DNA of 64,000 nucleotides from Circinella minor (Eukaryota > Mucoromycota > Mucoromycetes > Mucorales > Lichtheimiaceae): assembly GCA_016758965.1 (NCBI GenBank), contig JAEPRB010000178.1:1-64000 (forward strand), given 5' to 3'. Below are positions 61,179-64,000 of the stretch, one piece after another. The notes beneath the pieces were generated by a model, which was not told the DNA's origin, did no database searches, and saw only the letters and a list, made by a program, of their open reading frames with translations. The position numbers and the translations under genes were made by a program. Position 1 is the first letter of the stretch. Every line of letters begins with the position of its first letter.

Positions 61179-61947
61179 CTCAGTATAATAAATAAACAAC
61201 AAAATTGTAGATAGCTTAATAATAATAATAATAATAATAATAATCGGACCTTGATGTCTCTACTTATCCATCCCCCCCCCCCTTTTTTTTTATGCTCATT
61301 TGGGCAATAATTAATTAAATAAAACAATCATATATTGTCATAGTAACAAGTTTTTTTTTCTAAAAAAAAAAAAAAGATGCTGTTGTACGTATCCTTAGAA
61401 ACTTTTTTTTTCCACTCATGCTTAATAACATATTAATTTTTATATGGCAAAATGGGAAGGGGTTATATGTCAAAATCCATATTACGTATAAAGGGATGAA
61501 CAACAAATAAGGAGTACGTATAATAAATAATATATAGGTATTATTAATCCATCATAGAAAAAATGATGACATAAAATATAGAACTTTCAAATATATAAAG
61601 AAAGGGGTGTCAATAAATAAACTTTTTTATTTGGATACCCCCTTTCTACTACGTACTATAATAAAAATAATAATTCTTCTTTTTATATGCAGGAACAAGA
61701 AACCTTTATTCGTTTCGTTGGATTGAGTGATTACGGACCAAAAACAAGGTTTTAACCTTCCGATCAGTACACACAACAATTGTAAAAAAAAAAAAAAAAT
61801 CACCATTTTTTTTTTTTTAGGTGGTATTAAATCCCTATTCTAATTCTCAAGGTTGCACGAGCCTCTTGCGTTCTTTTCTCTTCTTTTTTTTTTCGCCTCT
61901 CTCTCTTTCTCTCTCTTTCTTTTTTTTATAAAATATTATATTAAAAA
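61179..61947. other. Spacer between TOF1 and CBS-domain gene
   Basis: Contains an AAT repeat at 61220-61243, a C run near 61271 and T-rich promoter-like sequence. At 61692 a good acceptor (TTTATATGCAG) is followed by a short coding-like frame (EQETFIRFVGLSDYGPK), which could be an additional TOF1 3' exon or a leader exon of the next gene; neither is proved. Confidence 0.5.
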
Positions 61948-64000
61948 ATGTCTAAACCAAATACGAGGATTCCTTCTTCGGCTTCAATGCGTCCAACTGA
62001 ACAAAATTCAGATATTGCTAGTAGAAAACGTCAGTCTAGAAAAGACGAAGTAAAGTTTATTTTATTTTTTTTTTTATTTTTTTTATATAAACTGATTTCA
62101 TTTAAATAACAACAATAACAAAAAAAGTTTTATTATTGTTATTTTTTCCACAAAAATATCTTCTGACATTATTTTTTTTTCGTACAACATTACTTTTTAT
62201 TGTTATTATTATTATTAAAAATGACTATATATTGTTATATAGGCTATTCGTAAAAAATTAGAAAATGAGTTATCAAGAAAAAAACCTGGATCGAGTCGAT
62301 TGAGACATAATCGTAGTAAACAAATTGCAGGAACGGTTTCTGCATTAAGACCTTTACAAGCTTTAACTGTTTCAGAACGAATGTTGGTTATTGAAGCAGC
62401 TCAACTTATGGCTGCAAAAAGAAGTGATTGTGTACTTGTAGTAGACGAAGACGATCATTTGAGTGGTATTTTTACGGTATGTTTTATCCTATTAGGGGGA
62501 AGGGGATATTTATATAAAAGGGAATGATTTTTTTTTTTGGGGGGGGAACTGTTGTAATTTCTCTCTCTCTCTCTCTCTCTCTCTGATCTTATGCTATATA
62601 TATATATATCTATTTTGTGTATGTAAAAATTATTTATATATTCTTTTATATATTATTTGTAGGCAAAGGATTTGGCTTATCGAGTAGTTGCAGAATCTTT
62701 AGATCCTCGGTAAATTGTGATTCTTTATTTTTTTTTTTTAGAGAAAAGATTATTTATCCAGGGGAAGAGGGGGAAGCAATTATTATTATTTCGGGATATG
62801 GTGGGGGGGATAAGATTAACATTTGATATAACACAATTTATTTATTTTTTCTTTCACTAAACAAACACGTGTATAACAATTTTTAGAGCGACAACAGTTG
62901 CGCAAATTATGACAAAAGGTCCTATGTGTGTGACCTCTGATACTTCTGCAACAGATGCTTTAAATCTTATGGTGGCTCGTGGATTTCGTCATTTGGTAAA
63001 TATATATATATATATATATAAAAGAGGATAAATATATATATAAATGTAATCAAACTAACTATATATTCTTATATAGCCTGTATGTAATGAAGAAGGAGAT
63101 ATTTTTGGTTTATTAGATATTACAAAATGTTTATATGAAGCACTTGATAAAATGGAACGTGCTTATGGATCTTCACGTAAACTATATGATGCATTGGAAG
63201 GAATGGAACGTGAATGGAATACTCAACCTGTACAACTTGTACAATATATGGAAACATTACGTGATCGTATGTCATGTCCTGATTTAAATACAGTATTAGA
63301 TGGTACTCAACCAGCAGAAGTTAATGTAAAAAAGAATGTTCGTGAAGTGGCACGTATGATGAAAGAATATCATACAACTGCTGTACTTGTTGCTGATAAA
63401 CATGGACTTTCTGGTATTATTACAACGTAAGTACATTATTTTCATTGTTGTTTTTTATTTTCTTTATAAAATATTACATTTGATAATTAATAATATTTTT
63501 TATGTTTGTAGTAAGGATGTTGTACTTCGAGTTGTTGCTCAAGGATTAAACCCTGATACTTGTTCAGTGGTTCGTGTAATGACACCTCATCCAGATACAG
63601 CAACTCCACAAACAACTATTTTAGAAGCTTTACGACGAATGCATGGTAAATTAATAAACTTTTATTTACAGACGGATTTCTAATTTCTAAAAATATACAT
63701 GAATATTTATTAAAACGTGTCTTTTTTTTTTAATTCTAGATGGTCATTATCTCAACTTGCCCGTATTAGAAGATGGTGCTATTTTGGGTATTGTAGATGT
63801 CTTAAAGTTAACTTATGTTACATTAGAACAAATCCATAGTATACAAGGAAATGATGGTGAAGGAGGTAAGAGAGAAATAAAATTAAAAAAAACACAATTT
63901 CTTTCAGATTGGAAATTTATAAATTATAGGAACGAGATAAATAAATAAAAAAAAAAAAAAAAGCTTTCATATTGATTAACTATTTATATATATATATATA
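61948..64000 (+). CDS. CBS-domain protein of the fungal CBS-PB1 (Mug70-like) type, 3' end unresolved
   Basis: Seven exons are clear (61948-62049, 62243-62476, 62663-62709, 62887-62995, 63077-63426, 63512-63645, 63740-63865), about 367 residues. Four CBS motifs occur in two pairs: VSALRPLQALTVSE with CVLVVDEDDHLSGIFT; MTKGPMCVTSDTSATDALN with NEEGDIFGLLDI; KKNVREVARMMKEYHTTAVL with HGLSGIITTKDVVLRV; and MTPHPDTATPQTTILEAL with PVLEDGAILGIVDVLKL. CBS pairs bind adenine nucleotides and sense energy state. Fungal relatives carry a C-terminal PB1 domain after this point. Here a donor at 63866 is followed either by a tiny last exon ending TAA at 63940 or by exons beyond the window. Confidence 0.85.

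Noticed and set aside
1..64000. Possible tRNA or 5S rRNA genes.
   Set aside because: No convincing B-box (GGTTCRANNCC) paired with an A-box at tRNA spacing was found on either strand by eye; a tRNAscan run would decide.

Overview
This window reads as nuclear DNA of a filamentous fungus, most likely an early-diverging zygomycete of the Mucoromycota (Mucorales type). The evidence is: strongly AT-rich sequence full of long A/T homopolymers; compact GT-AG introns (mostly 50-200 nt, donors gtaag or gtaaat), many per gene; fungal genes such as RAX1, NUM1/MCP5, NPR3, a CRZ1-like factor and a FIG1-like membrane protein; and almost exclusive use of TAA as stop. There are no bacterial features, CRISPR arrays or recognisable tRNA/rRNA genes. 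Genus and species cannot be settled by eye.

Layout. 0-10 kb: a Nudix (diphosphoinositol phosphate hydrolase-type) gene cut by the left edge and possibly by an insertion, then serine racemase, RAX1 (RGS plus membrane segments) and a ten-exon aldo-keto reductase, all on the minus strand. 10-19.9 kb: gene-poor, with a decayed KDZ/CMC-like transposase (13.6-16.4 kb). 19.9-28 kb: NUM1/MCP5 (+) convergent with NPR3 (-). 28-32 kb: decayed mobile-element cluster with a hAT-like fragment, unrecognised reading frames and a 176-bp MITE with TA target duplication. 32-36.4 kb: a FIG1-like four-TM protein (+) and a CRZ1-like C2H2 factor (-) that carries a GC-AG intron. 36.4-48 kb: an 11.6-kb gene desert with a pogo-like element and a spliced-looking pseudogene. 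48-64 kb: dense housekeeping block of RRP12 (+), APC5 (-), a small zinc-ribbon-like protein (-), TOF1/Swi1 (+) and a CBS-domain protein (+) running towards or past the right edge.

Functional links. The genes are not an operon or cluster. Themes are nutrient signalling (NPR3/GATOR1), polarity and cortex (RAX1, NUM1), calcium response (CRZ1-like, FIG1-like), ribosome biogenesis (RRP12) and cell cycle/replication (APC5, TOF1). TOF1 has an SCB-like and two MCB (ACGCGT) sites just upstream of its start, pointing to G1/S control. No complete novel system was found. The best leads are the MCB/SCB-bearing divergent promoter, the GC-AG intron splitting the zinc fingers, the unrecognised reading frames at 28.5-31.2 kb, and the pseudogene at 40.4 kb. 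Exon boundaries were called by eye and may be off by a base or two.
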